24,507 nt of DNA from an uncultured Clostridia bacterium (GCA_944393405.1 CALYAC010000034.1:1-24507), one strand, 5' to 3'. Counted from the stretch's first letter, positions 1 through 8,796 are shown. Numbers and translations: made by a program. The notes: generated by a model from the sequence alone, not told the origin.

Positions 1-757
1 TATCTGTTAGAATAACTAATACATGATAACCTAAATCAAAAGCTAAATATTCTGCACAAGTCAAAGTAACTTTTGGTGTCAAAATTCTTTCTATACTTGG
101 ATCATTAGAAAGATTTTGAAACATAACGACTTTAGAAAGAGATCCGTTTTCTTTTAAACTATTTTTGAAGTATTCAGCTGTCTCAAATTCTGCACCCATT
201 AATCCAAAGCAAATAGCAAATTTCTCTTCTTTTCCAATATTAGAATCTGTAATAATTTTATTGGCGAGTTCATTATGATTAATTCCACTACCAGAGAATA
301 TAGGCAATTTTTGACCTCTAATTAAAGTCATTAATCCATCAATACTAGAAATACCTGTTTCGATATAATTTCTTGGATATTCTCTAGAAATAGGATTTAT
401 ACTACTACCATTAATATCTCTTTCAATGTCAGAATGGATTTCGCCTAAGCCATCAATCGGTTTTCCTGTTCCATCAAAAATTCTACCTAACATATCTTCT
501 GATAGTTTTATACTTAATGGTTTTCCTTTTAATATGGTTTTTGTTTTGTCTAGTCCAATTCCATTTGTCCCTTCATATACTTGTATCATTGTAACATTCT
601 CATCTATACAAATAACATTTCCCAAACGTGTTTCATTATTTGGTAAGATGAACTCTACTTGTTCATTAAACATGATGTTTTTAGGGGTTTTTAAATATAC
701 AATAGGACCATTTATGCTTTCTAATCCGAATATATTGAATATCCACTTATTTTTCAT
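1..757 (-). CDS. V-type ATPase subunit B (partial, cut by window edge)
   Basis: Non-catalytic nucleotide-binding subunit of the V1 head, alternating with subunit A in the hexamer. About 252 residues from the N terminus are visible; the rest lies beyond position 1. The protein starts MKNKWIFNIF, runs through the beta-barrel domain (INGPIVYL, EGTNGIGLDKT, MLGRIFDGTGKPIDGL) and reaches the degenerate P-loop FSGSGINHNELA, which is the B-type form without the GKT of a catalytic Walker A. It ends at the edge near HVLVILTD. The start ATG is 5 bases after the stop of subunit A. The AGAAAGG ribosome binding site abuts the ATG almost directly, so translation may be coupled to subunit A. It is the last visible gene of the operon. 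Family assignment is secure; the exact start is less so. Confidence 0.95.
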   Translation of the reverse strand, partial: MKNKWIFNIFGLESINGPIVYLKTPKNIMFNEQVEFILPNNETRLGNVICIDENVTMIQVYEGTNGIGLDKTKTILKGKPLSIKLSEDMLGRIFDGTGKPIDGLGEIHSDIERDINGSSINPISREYPRNYIETGISSIDGLMTLIRGQKLPIFSGSGINHNELANKIITDSNIGKEEKFAICFGLMGAEFETAEYFKNSLKENGSLSKVVMFQNLSNDPSIERILTPKVTLTCAEYLAFDLGYHVLVILTD

Positions 758-762
758 CCTTT

Positions 763-2535
763 CTATAATACTTCTTTATATTCTTCTGCTATTTTGTCTA
801 AACTATCTAAATATTGTTCTTCCATTTCATCTATTTTTGCCATTTCAATATTCGCAACTTCATTTTTTATTTTTGGATAAGTTTCAAAAAATCCAATTTC
901 TTTAATTTTAGACATAGGGATGCCCTTGTTGATAAGGGTATCTGAAGCTTCGTATATAGACACAATTAATTTCATCATTTTATATTGTTTTAATAAAGGT
1001 ACATAAGTATCAATTTCAGAATTTGCATTTTGTTGTAAAAATCCTTCTCTGATACATTTGCAAATTTCCAAAATTAATTTTTTAGAATCTGATAATACAT
1101 CTTGTCCAACAACTTTAGCAATTTCTTGTAATTCATTTTCTTCATTTAACAATTTGACAATTTTATTTCTATATACTAAAAAATCTTCTTCTGCATTTTT
1201 ATCATACCAATTTTCTAAATTAGAAATATATTCACTATAACTAATCATCCAATTAATGGCAGGATAATGTCTAGAATATGCTAAATCTCTATCTAGTCCC
1301 CAAAATACATGGACAAATCTTCTTGTATTTTGCGTAACTGGTTCTGAAAAGTCTGAACCTTGTGGAGACACGGCACCAATAATAGTAACAGAACCATCTG
1401 TTCCATTATGGTTTAAGGTTCTACCAGCTCTTCCATAAAATTCAGAAAGTCTTGAAGGTAAATATGAAGGAAAGCCTTCTTCTGCTGGCATTTCCTCTAA
1501 TCTACCAGAAATTTCTCTTAAAGCTTCAGCCCATCTAGATGTTGAGTCAGCCATAATTGCTACTTGATATCCCATATCTCTATAATATTCTGCAATGGTA
1601 ATTCCTGTATAGATAGAGGCTTCTCTGGCAGCAACAGGCATATTGGAAGTATTAGCGATTAATATCGTTCTTTCCATTAAAGGCCTACCAGTTCTAGGGT
1701 CTGTTAGTTTAGGAAAATCTTCTAGTACTTGTGTCATTTCATTTCCTCTTTCACCACAACCAATATATACAATAATATCAGCATCACACCATTTTGCTAA
1801 TTGATGTTGTAACATGGTTTTACCTGTTCCAAAACCACCAGGAATGGTTGCAGTACCACCTTTGGTAATAGGAAATATAGAGTCAATGACTCTTTGACCA
1901 GTAAGCAAAGGAATATTGGCTTGTAATCTTTGTTTATAAGGTCTTGGAGTTCTGACAGGCCATTTTTGAACCATGGTAAGTTCTAGAGTTTGCCCATCTG
2001 GAAATTGGACTTTTGCAATTGTGTCATTGATACAATAGTCTCCTTCAGGAGCGATTTCCAAGATTTTTGCACTTTGGTGATTTGGGTATAATATTTTATG
2101 TGTAATACTTTCCGTTTCTTTTACAGTACCAAGAATGAAATTATATTCTACAGTATCTTCGATAGATACTGTAGGAGTAAAATGCCATTTTTTTTGTTCA
2201 TCTAATGAAGAAATTTGGACACCTTTTTTGATAAAAGGACCAGATATTTCTTCTAACATTTTCAAAGGTCTTTGTATACCATCATATACACTGCCAATCA
2301 TTCCTGGTCCTAAACTTAAAGATAAAGGGGCGTTAGTGGTTATGACTTCTTCACCAATCTTCATTCCAGAAGTATCTTCATAACATTGAATTGTAGCACT
2401 TTTTCCATCTAATTTAATGACTTCACCTAATAATCTATGAACACCGATATACACCATATCATGCATTGCAAAACTTTCATCACCAGTTGCAATGATAACA
2501 GGTCCATTAATTTTCGTTATTTTCTTTGGTTCCAT
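763..2535 (-). CDS. V-type ATPase catalytic subunit A
   Basis: Catalytic subunit of the V1 head, hydrolysing or making ATP in rotary coupling with ion flow through the membrane sector. At 590 residues it has normal family length. Visible landmarks are the N-terminal barrel ([15 protein letters not shown]), the bulge region typical of A subunits (residues about 110-200), the Walker A loop GGFGTGKT at residues 233-240 with catalytic Lys239, the GERGNEM motif with Glu262, and the segment [20 protein letters not shown]. The commoner family P-loop is GAFGCGKT; the changes here keep GxxxxGKT. The ATG is preceded by AAAGGAG at good spacing and overlaps the end of subunit E by 29 bases. Subunit B follows after 5 bases, as in other V-type operons. 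Confidence 0.97.
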   Translation of the reverse strand: MEPKKITKINGPVIIATGDESFAMHDMVYIGVHRLLGEVIKLDGKSATIQCYEDTSGMKIGEEVITTNAPLSLSLGPGMIGSVYDGIQRPLKMLEEISGPFIKKGVQISSLDEQKKWHFTPTVSIEDTVEYNFILGTVKETESITHKILYPNHQSAKILEIAPEGDYCINDTIAKVQFPDGQTLELTMVQKWPVRTPRPYKQRLQANIPLLTGQRVIDSIFPITKGGTATIPGGFGTGKTMLQHQLAKWCDADIIVYIGCGERGNEMTQVLEDFPKLTDPRTGRPLMERTILIANTSNMPVAAREASIYTGITIAEYYRDMGYQVAIMADSTSRWAEALREISGRLEEMPAEEGFPSYLPSRLSEFYGRAGRTLNHNGTDGSVTIIGAVSPQGSDFSEPVTQNTRRFVHVFWGLDRDLAYSRHYPAINWMISYSEYISNLENWYDKNAEEDFLVYRNKIVKLLNEENELQEIAKVVGQDVLSDSKKLILEICKCIREGFLQQNANSEIDTYVPLLKQYKMMKLIVSIYEASDTLINKGIPMSKIKEIGFFETYPKIKNEVANIEMAKIDEMEEQYLDSLDKIAEEYKEVL

Positions 2536-3073
2536 ATAGTTTCTCCTTTAAATTTGTTAAAAATGTATTATCAATCAGCATATTTTCATTTTTTAATATA
2601 AGTCCACCAATATATGCATCTTCCATGATTTCAATATTTCCGTAATTTTTAAAATCTATTTTTTGAGCATCTCTATTTGTCAAGCAAATCGTTATATTTG
2701 AGCGATTCTCTAAATAAGACATTGTATTTTCAAGAATTTGTTCAAGAAGATGAATATACTCTTCTGTAGAAGTATAATCCTCTAATTTTCGAACACATTC
2801 TTTAAAAAGTTGTTGTTTTTCTTGTGCTTCTTCATCTAATAATTGTTTCTTGGCATTAAATTCTATATGAATTATTTTTTTATTATATTCTTTTTCTAAT
2901 TGCATTTTTTCTTTTTCAAATTTAGTTTCAAGTTTTTGTTCGAAAATAGATAACTCTTTTTCTATTTTACTTTTTGCTTTTGTATCTAATTCAGCTTGCA
3001 AGTTTTTTTTATCATTTTCAGACATTTCTAAACAAGTATCTTGAAACTTTTTTAACTTTTCATCTATACTCAA
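2507..3073 (-). CDS. V-type ATPase subunit E (peripheral stalk)
   Basis: Peripheral-stalk subunit that holds the V1 head against rotation. The 188 residues divide into a long charged, heptad-like helix (residues about 1-95, rich in Lys, Glu and Gln) and a C-terminal globular half ending NIEIMEDAYIGGLILKNENM, which matches the GG(L/V) region conserved near the end of bacterial E subunits. The start appears to be TTG (MSIDEKLKKF), nine bases after a GAGGAG ribosome binding site. The only nearby ATG is out of frame. It lies 15 bases after subunit F and overlaps subunit A by 29 bases, so translation is probably coupled. Confidence 0.88.
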   Translation of the reverse strand: MSIDEKLKKFQDTCLEMSENDKKNLQAELDTKAKSKIEKELSIFEQKLETKFEKEKMQLEKEYNKKIIHIEFNAKKQLLDEEAQEKQQLFKECVRKLEDYTSTEEYIHLLEQILENTMSYLENRSNITICLTNRDAQKIDFKNYGNIEIMEDAYIGGLILKNENMLIDNTFLTNLKEKLYGTKENNEN

Positions 3074-3088
3074 AATGATACACTCCTC

Positions 3089-3322
3089 TTACTTTAATTT
3101 TAATAGTAATGGTAATTGTGATTGTTCTATTTTATCAAATTCTTCGGGTAATAAGTGATAGATGTCATTGTTAATGACTAATATACCTACATTTGTATCT
3201 TTATTTAAATCTTTTAAAAATTCTAAAAGTTCTGTTTTATCTTGAATAAAATTGGTTTCCATACCAGATAATCGAAAACCAACTTCTTCTTCTCTTTTAT
3301 TAAATATTCCTACAATTTTCAA
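3089..3322 (-). CDS. V-type ATPase subunit F, short form
   Basis: Central-stalk regulatory subunit. The N terminus MKIVGIFNKREEEVGFRLSGME has the Rossmann-like start of F subunits, and NVGILVINNDIY matches their second core strand. The protein stops after LPLLLKLK at 77 residues, where bacterial F subunits normally continue for about 25 more residues to a C-terminal helix (usual length about 100). The stop is followed at once by the GAGGAG site of subunit E, with no frameshifted continuation visible. The start is TTG with GGAAG seven bases upstream; the stop of K is 13 bases away. The position between K and E supports the assignment, which the short length weakens slightly. Confidence 0.8.
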   Translation of the reverse strand: MKIVGIFNKREEEVGFRLSGMETNFIQDKTELLEFLKDLNKDTNVGILVINNDIYHLLPEEFDKIEQSQLPLLLKLK

Positions 3323-3335
3323 TTAAGATCTTCCT

Positions 3336-3827
3336 TTATATTTTATTTAATATCATGATAGATATAATTAAACCATAGATGGCAATACCTTCTGCTAAAC
3401 CTGCAAATATAATTGTTTTTCCTAATAAAGAAGGATTTTCGCTAATAGCACCAATGGCACTAGAAGCAACAACGGCAACAGCAATACCTGCACCAATACA
3501 AGCAAGTCCTGTTGCTAATGCAGCTGCAAGTAATCCCATATCATGGTTAGATAAACCTTCATTTTCAGTAGATGTTGCTTGCTCAGAAGTTGTTTGTGCT
3601 TGATCTTGTGTTTGTTCTTGTGTTTCAGCTTGACTAGTGGTTTCTTCACCAACAATACTTTCTGATGAAGTATTAATAGTTGTATTTTCTAAAGAAGTTG
3701 TATTTGCGTTACTAGTGTTTACACTAGCAGAAGAATTTGTAGTACTCACAGCATAAACAGAACCTGCACTTAAAACTCCAAAAATAATAGCAAATATTAA
3801 AATTACATTAAAAACTTTTTTTCTCAT
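3336..3827 (-). CDS. V-type ATPase subunit K (c-ring proteolipid) with signal peptide and Ser/Thr/Gln-rich linker
   Basis: Membrane rotor subunit that carries the transported ion. Of 163 residues, 1-26 look like a signal peptide ending SVYA, 27-95 form a low-complexity linker of Ser, Thr, Asn, Gln and Glu, and about 97-161 form one two-helix hairpin. Helix one is the Gly/Ala-rich IGAGIAVAVVASSAIGA, the polar loop is SENPSLLGKT, and helix two carries the ion-binding Glu146 in GLAEGIAIYGLI. The better-known NtpK-type subunits of about 156 residues instead have two hairpins. The expected N-out topology fits an exported N terminus. The Gln of helix one and the Ser-Thr after the Glu that mark the Ilyobacter-type sodium site are not seen, so proton coupling is the simpler guess. 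The ribosome binding site is GAAAGGAAAGGA. Confidence 0.92.
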   Translation of the reverse strand: MRKKVFNVILIFAIIFGVLSAGSVYAVSTTNSSASVNTSNANTTSLENTTINTSSESIVGEETTSQAETQEQTQDQAQTTSEQATSTENEGLSNHDMGLLAAALATGLACIGAGIAVAVVASSAIGAISENPSLLGKTIIFAGLAEGIAIYGLIISIMILNKI

Positions 3828-3854
3828 ACTAAATTCCTTTCCTTTCTCTAAATC

Positions 3855-3883
3855 GGGATTTTGGGGACGGACTTAAATTTCCC
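3855..3883 (-). other. Imperfect hairpin between subunit I and K genes
   Basis: In the 62-base gap between I and K the mRNA can fold GGGAAATTT against AAAATCCC around a loop containing GTCCGTCCCC. It is not followed by a U-tract in the direction of transcription, so it is more likely an mRNA-stability or processing element than a terminator. A related GGGA...CCC sequence lies at 16215-16244. Confidence 0.4.
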
Positions 3884-3889
3884 TTTTTT

Positions 3890-5767
3890 TTATTTTTCAT
3901 TTTCAATTGGAATATATTCTTTTCCATCTCCAGAATAAAATCTACTAAATAATTCATAATATTCTAATCTTAATACTTGAATGGCAACAATTAAACCTTC
4001 AAGAATGATAACAATACCATTACCAATAATAGCAACTATTAAACTTCCAGTACTACCAAACATATTGGATAAAATATATACAGCCATACATAAACCAACA
4101 TGATTGATGGCAAAAGCCGCTAGTCTAACAAATGAAATTGTATTGCTTGCCATACTTAAAAGCATTTCTATTAGTTCAAATATTTTTTCTACAATGGATA
4201 CTTTTTCCTTTGCTTTCTTTTTATTTAAAAGATTTTCAATTTTTTCTTTAAATAAAATAAGAAGTAAAGGTATAATAATTAATACCAATGTAATTGTTAA
4301 GCTTAAAATCATTTTTCCATTTTGTAATAATCCTACGACTAGAATTAAGATAACACTATAAAAAATTAATCCAGCTAATCCATTTTTATCAAATAGAACA
4401 CGTGAAATATCTTTATTTTTAATACCATTTTTAATATTAAATATCATGGCAATTAAAATTAATATAGATCCACTACCAATTCCAAAAACTAACATGTTTT
4501 GAATATTGTCCATTGGACTTGGTACGATTCCTTTGATAATATCTTCTTTTCCAAAGATACTACCATACAGGAATCCAAATAAAATTGCTGAAATTCCTGC
4601 GGCTGTAAATATAGGACCTAAAGATTTTTTCTTTTTAATTAAAATAAATCCAATTAGTGCGATAATAAAGCCTTGTCCTACATCTCCAAACATAAAACCA
4701 AACATTAAAAATGCAGTTATTGCAACAAATAGTGTTGGATCCATTTCTGTATAATTTGGTGTTCCATACATTTTTACAATGGATTCAAAAGGCTTTATAA
4801 TTTTATTATTTTTCAATTTTGTTGGTGGTGTACTTGCCACTTCATCATGACTTTTAACAACATATTCTACTTGATGATTTTTTAATTTAGTTGTTAGAGC
4901 TTCTAAATTATGATAAGGAATCCAACCAACAATATAGAAAGAACCTTTATTATCATGTGCCATATATTTTTTTACTTTATTTATTTTTTCTAAAAGTTGT
5001 AACTGTAAATAAGTATGGATTAATTCTCTTCCGATGGTTTCTCTCAATTCAGAAAGTTTTATTTTTTGATTTTCTATTTGTGTTTGATTTTCTTTTATAT
5101 ATGTGTTTACTTGTGTAATTACTTCTGATGGCATTCCTTTAAAATCTTCTGGAAGCCAAATTCTTTTAAATTTCATTACTTTAAAATAGCTATCTACTTT
5201 TTCAGACAGAGCTTTAGGTGTAAAATATACTACCCAAACTTCATCTTCGGTTTTATCCAATTCTAATAAAATGGCATCTATATGTTCTAATTCTTTACAA
5301 AGCTCATCATAATTTTCTAAAGAAAACACACCAAATCGAAACGACATGTATCTTAAATTGTATAAATTTTCTAATGTTTCTGGAAAATTCTTAAGATGTT
5401 CAATCGGAACAATACTCGTATTTAATTCTTCTATTTCTTTTTCCTTTTCTGCAATTTCTTGATATACATTGTTTATTTTTGATTCAGAAGTTTCTATAAA
5501 TTGCTTGAGTGCATCAAAATTTTGTGTTAATTCAACTGACTTTTCCTCATAATGTATATCCAATTTCTTTAGTAAATTTTCGGCTTTTTTGATATATTCT
5601 TTTATACGAGAATCATATGAAAAATATGTAAGTTTCCAACCTTTTTCTAAAACTTTTAAAGCATTTTCTGGTTGAAAGCCAGAACCGATTAAATCATTGG
5701 CGATAATAAAATCTAAATGTTCTTCTTTACCAGTCATGCTTAAAAATTTCATTCTTTCTATAGCCAA
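3890..5767 (-). CDS. V-type ATPase subunit I (a-subunit, ion-channel stator)
   Basis: Stator subunit that forms the ion half-channels against the K ring. The N-terminal half is soluble and helical with coiled-coil stretches. From about residue 345 the protein is a bundle of hydrophobic helices. Family landmarks are FMFGDVGQGF at the start of the membrane domain, the essential Arg548 in SFVRLAAFAINHVGL, and a second conserved Arg near residue 600 in VLRLEYYELFSRFY. The open frame begins with GTG at 5776, but that GTG lies inside the AGAGGTG ribosome binding site. TTG at 5767 sits six bases after it and gives MAIERMKFLSMTG, a typical family N terminus, so a 625-residue protein is chosen. It lies 18 bases downstream of subunit C. 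Confidence 0.94.
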   Translation of the reverse strand: MAIERMKFLSMTGKEEHLDFIIANDLIGSGFQPENALKVLEKGWKLTYFSYDSRIKEYIKKAENLLKKLDIHYEEKSVELTQNFDALKQFIETSESKINNVYQEIAEKEKEIEELNTSIVPIEHLKNFPETLENLYNLRYMSFRFGVFSLENYDELCKELEHIDAILLELDKTEDEVWVVYFTPKALSEKVDSYFKVMKFKRIWLPEDFKGMPSEVITQVNTYIKENQTQIENQKIKLSELRETIGRELIHTYLQLQLLEKINKVKKYMAHDNKGSFYIVGWIPYHNLEALTTKLKNHQVEYVVKSHDEVASTPPTKLKNNKIIKPFESIVKMYGTPNYTEMDPTLFVAITAFLMFGFMFGDVGQGFIIALIGFILIKKKKSLGPIFTAAGISAILFGFLYGSIFGKEDIIKGIVPSPMDNIQNMLVFGIGSGSILILIAMIFNIKNGIKNKDISRVLFDKNGLAGLIFYSVILILVVGLLQNGKMILSLTITLVLIIIPLLLILFKEKIENLLNKKKAKEKVSIVEKIFELIEMLLSMASNTISFVRLAAFAINHVGLCMAVYILSNMFGSTGSLIVAIIGNGIVIILEGLIVAIQVLRLEYYELFSRFYSGDGKEYIPIENEK

Positions 5768-5785
5768 AATTTTCACCTCTTTTGT

Positions 5786-6745
5786 TTATATAATAATTTT
5801 ACTTTCGATACTTGGCTTAGACATTTTATATCTAATGCCTTCTATAATGGTTACAATATTTTCTTTTTCTGTTTCTAATATTTTAAAATAGCTAATAATC
5901 ATGCTTAAATCTAATAGTTCATTTCTAAATGCTTTTTTACTTTTTTGATATACATATTTTTTAATATCACTTTCAATATGTGTACCAATCATATTTTGAT
6001 AAATAGTACCAGCTAAAGCTTGATTTAAATCCTCTCGGGTGTTCGCATTTTCAATTTTTTGAATGGTATTTAAATCGATTTTGTAAAAATGAGGAATTAA
6101 TATATCTTGATTGACAATTCCATAATATTTTTTACATCGATATGTCCAAAGGATATTTAATAAGTCAATTCTTATATTTAATAATGTTTCTATTTTTTTA
6201 TTTTTCCCTTTTACTGTTTTGAATAAGTTTTCAAAATAATATTTATCTAATGTATTTTCTCTTTCAAAATCTGTGTGACTATTTTCAAAAATTGATTTTA
6301 TATTTTTATCAGGAATTTTATCAATAAAATCTTCTTTACTAGTGGCTGTATATAGAACTTTTAAATCTGTAAATATATGTTCAATCCAATCATTACTTTG
6401 TATCGTTTTTACTTTTGGACTATCTATGTTTTCGTATAGCTTTTTGATAGTTTCTATTTTGTATTTTATAATATATTGTGTAAATATTTCTTTGTTTGCA
6501 CCATGCAAATACTTAAGAATTTTTTGAATATCATATATTAAAAGTGTATCTAGTGCTGTTTCTAATTCCATTCTTTTTGCATTATCAGATAAATTATCTA
6601 ATTCAGGTAATTTAGATTTTAGAAGGATAATCGCATCAGTTAAATTATTTTGTTTTATTAGATCTTCTAAATCCTCTTTTTTCAATTTTTGTGCATACAT
6701 TGCTTTTAATTTTGCATTTAAACCAGGATTATTCATTGTTCTCAT
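5786..6745 (-). CDS. V-type ATPase subunit C (central stalk, d-type)
   Basis: Socket subunit linking the V1 central stalk to the K ring. The 319 residues are almost wholly helical with few charged clusters, as in the NtpC/AtpC family. The N terminus NNPGLNAKLKAMYAQKL matches the family's opening YxxaRvramks-type helix, and NIRIDLLNILWTYRCKKYYG matches the conserved region around NxxNLxxilRaKxyg. The ATG follows AGAGGTGG and overlaps the end of the coiled-coil subunit gene by 17 bases. Length is slightly below the usual 330-350. Assignment rests on this motif plus fixed operon position between G/H and I. Confidence 0.85.
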   Translation of the reverse strand: MRTMNNPGLNAKLKAMYAQKLKKEDLEDLIKQNNLTDAIILLKSKLPELDNLSDNAKRMELETALDTLLIYDIQKILKYLHGANKEIFTQYIIKYKIETIKKLYENIDSPKVKTIQSNDWIEHIFTDLKVLYTATSKEDFIDKIPDKNIKSIFENSHTDFERENTLDKYYFENLFKTVKGKNKKIETLLNIRIDLLNILWTYRCKKYYGIVNQDILIPHFYKIDLNTIQKIENANTREDLNQALAGTIYQNMIGTHIESDIKKYVYQKSKKAFRNELLDLSMIISYFKILETEKENIVTIIEGIRYKMSKPSIESKIII

Positions 6746-7070
6746 TATTTGAAACCACCTCTTTTAATATATGATTTATTATTTGATTTACATTTTCTTC
6801 TTTCATGGCTTCAAATGTATTTCTTTTATGGTTTAATTTTTCTAAAGTTTCTGATTCTACTTCTTTTTCTTTTTTGGCAAAAGAATCTTCAAGATTTTGT
6901 TGAAATTGTAATATATTTTTTTTATATTGTGCCTCAAGAGCAACCTCTTTAGCTGTAATTTCTTGCTTTATATATGTTTCTACTTCTTTATTTTTTTCTT
7001 CAATTTCTGCTACATTTTTTTTAGCAAGCTCATCAATTTGTAATATATGATCAATGAGTTTTTTATCCAT
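6729..7070 (-). CDS. V-type ATPase coiled-coil subunit (G/H-like peripheral stalk)
   Basis: First gene of the operon. The 113-residue protein is one long charged helix rich in Glu and Lys (IDELAKKNVAEIEEKNKEVETY), ending with a short amphipathic segment. This fits the subunit that pairs with E to make the peripheral stalk. Sequence identity in this family is low, so the call depends on helical character, size and position. The ATG is preceded by AGAGGTGA, about 40 bases after the predicted transcription start. The end of the frame overlaps subunit C. Confidence 0.75.
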   Translation of the reverse strand: MDKKLIDHILQIDELAKKNVAEIEEKNKEVETYIKQEITAKEVALEAQYKKNILQFQQNLEDSFAKKEKEVESETLEKLNHKRNTFEAMKEENVNQIINHILKEVVSNNENNE

Positions 7071-7115
7071 TTAATTCACCTCTTATATATTGAATGAATT
7101 TTTATTTTCATCTAT

Positions 7116-7144
7116 ATTTTATTTTTTCAGATGATAGTTGTCAA
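7116..7144 (-). promoter_or_regulatory. Promoter of the V-type ATPase operon
   Basis: On the minus strand TTGACA (7144-7139) and TAAAAT (7121-7116) are separated by exactly 17 bases. The predicted start of transcription is near 7109, giving a leader of about 40 bases before the first ATG. No other comparable promoter is seen inside the operon. Confidence 0.75.
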
Positions 7145-7260
7145 TAAAATACACATAAAAATCACATATGATTTGATACTATTTAGATTTATAACGAGTA
7201 TACCCAATTTCAGCATAATTATTTTTTGAAAAGCTGATATATAAAAATTTATCAAGTTCA

Positions 7261-7289
7261 TTCAAAATAAAAAAGTGATATGATATAAT
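7261..7289 (+). promoter_or_regulatory. Promoter of the BNR-repeat protein gene
   Basis: TTCAAA (7261-7266), a 17-base spacer and TATAAT (7284-7289) with an upstream TG (extended -10). The leader to the ATG at 7386 is about 90 bases. The rest of the 315-base gap between this gene and the divergent ATPase operon is AT-rich with no further structure recognised. Confidence 0.6.
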
Positions 7290-7385
7290 ATGAAAAGAAA
7301 ACATAGTGGAAAAGTTGAAAAATAATTACGATTTTGGTGTTGCTAAGCTTCATGATTTATGTTTTAGGAAGGAATGTGAGTTACA

Positions 7386-8720
7386 ATGGAATTTATCAAA
7401 CAACATAAAAAAGCAATATTAATTATTCTTTGCATATTGATATTAATAGCTGTTATGATATGTAGCTATATAGGTTATTATTTTTATCAACAAAGTAAAA
7501 TTGATATCAAATCAGAAAGAACATTTTATATAGAAACAGAAGAACAAGATTTATCTAAAATTGCAACTGACTGGATCAATCAATATGTTGGACAATATAT
7601 GCAAAAATATGTACCAAGAACGGAAAAAATAAAAAGTATAGAAATTAAAAATGTGGAAGTTTTAGAAGAAGAAAACCAATATGTGCAAATTGATTTTGAA
7701 TTAAAAACAGCTAAAAAGGAAAGCGATTATTTTCTAGAAAATGAATGGGGAATATATGAAGAAAATCATATACTTTCTTGCCAATGGGTTTTGAAATTTT
7801 TATTAAGAGAAGAAAATCAAATTTCTAAATATTTTGTAACTGCTAGAATGAAACCAGTAGAATATCAAATACAGCAGTACAAAGAAAGTGGACAAGCAGA
7901 AGCAGAACAACAACAATTTCAATTTGAAAATAAAAAATACTATGAGGATAAAGAGAAACAATGTACTTATAAGATAGAAAATGAAAAAATATATGTAACC
8001 TATGATAATAGCAATACTTGGAAAGAAGTAGAAACGAATGGGATAGATTTTAGAGATAGCTCTAAAAAATACAAATTAACAGATAATTTATATACAATTT
8101 CTGAAGAAGTGACAGCTATTATGAATATGGATAATCAAATGATATATTCAAAAGATAAAGGAAAAACTTGGGAACTAAAAGAATATAAGGGTGAAGGAAA
8201 TCCTATGTATCTACAATTTTTAAATGCAAACACAGGATATTTAGTGGAAGTTGTAGATGCTGCACTAGGAGGAGAAAGATTTATAGAAATATTAAAAACA
8301 CAAGATGGGGGAGAGACCTGGACGAGTGTAGGAAATGGACCTAATGAGAATGGTTCTATCAGAGATGGTGCACAGTTTAAAATGTTTGATGAAAATGTAG
8401 GATTTTTGGTAAATCCTGTATCAGCAGGAGAAAAAGCTATTTTATATAAAACAACAGATGGAATGAAAACATTTTCAGAAGTACAAATACCAGCACAAAC
8501 TTTAGAAGACACAACACTTAATTTAAATTGGCAGGATGTCTATGATACACCAGAAATGCCATATATCAATGAAAATAATGAATTGATTTTAGTTGTTGGA
8601 CAAGGTAGTGATGGGGATTATAATGGAGGAACGAAAGCAGCTTATAAGTCAAATGATATGGGAGATACATGGACTTTTATAGAAGAATATATTCCTGAAC
8701 CAGAGGAATGGGAAGGATAA
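7386..8720 (+). CDS. Membrane-anchored BNR (Asp-box) repeat protein
   Basis: A 444-residue protein of unknown role. A basic start (MEFIKQHKKA) is followed by one hydrophobic helix at about residues 10-33, then a large extracellular part. The C-terminal half has five Asp-box motifs of the S/T-x-D-x-G-x-T-W type: TYDNSNTW (205), SKDKGKTW (255), TQDGGETW (305), TTDGMKTF (356, degenerate) and SNDMGDTW (422). Spacing of about 50 residues suggests a small beta-propeller. Such motifs occur in sialidases but also in many non-enzymatic propellers, and no sialidase catalytic set is evident, so no enzyme activity is claimed. The ATG is preceded by AGGAAGGAATGTGAG. It is transcribed alone from its own promoter. 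Confidence 0.85.
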   Translation: MEFIKQHKKAILIILCILILIAVMICSYIGYYFYQQSKIDIKSERTFYIETEEQDLSKIATDWINQYVGQYMQKYVPRTEKIKSIEIKNVEVLEEENQYVQIDFELKTAKKESDYFLENEWGIYEENHILSCQWVLKFLLREENQISKYFVTARMKPVEYQIQQYKESGQAEAEQQQFQFENKKYYEDKEKQCTYKIENEKIYVTYDNSNTWKEVETNGIDFRDSSKKYKLTDNLYTISEEVTAIMNMDNQMIYSKDKGKTWELKEYKGEGNPMYLQFLNANTGYLVEVVDAALGGERFIEILKTQDGGETWTSVGNGPNENGSIRDGAQFKMFDENVGFLVNPVSAGEKAILYKTTDGMKTFSEVQIPAQTLEDTTLNLNWQDVYDTPEMPYINENNELILVVGQGSDGDYNGGTKAAYKSNDMGDTWTFIEEYIPEPEEWEG

Positions 8721-8725
8721 AATAT

Positions 8726-8761
8726 AATCCCAGAGGTTATGATATCGTAACTTCTGGGATT
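8726..8761. terminator. Terminator between convergent genes
   Basis: A 14-base stem, AATCCCAGAGGTTA with TAACTTCTGGGATT (one G-U pair), around TGATATCG. It lies six bases after the BNR gene stop and faces the convergent XRE gene. The T-rich tract is weak on both sides (ATATTTTAT on the minus strand), so it may work in both directions but not strongly. Confidence 0.6.
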
Positions 8762-8796
8762 CAATTATGTATTATGATATGAGTATTTTTATAGGA

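Noticed and set aside
426..905. Plus-strand open frame of 159 residues
   Set aside because: It lies opposite subunits A and B, which have clear family motifs. It is a hydrophobic shadow frame with no ribosome binding site.
7386..8720. Annotation as a sialidase
   Set aside because: Asp-box motifs alone do not define the enzyme, and catalytic residues were not identified.
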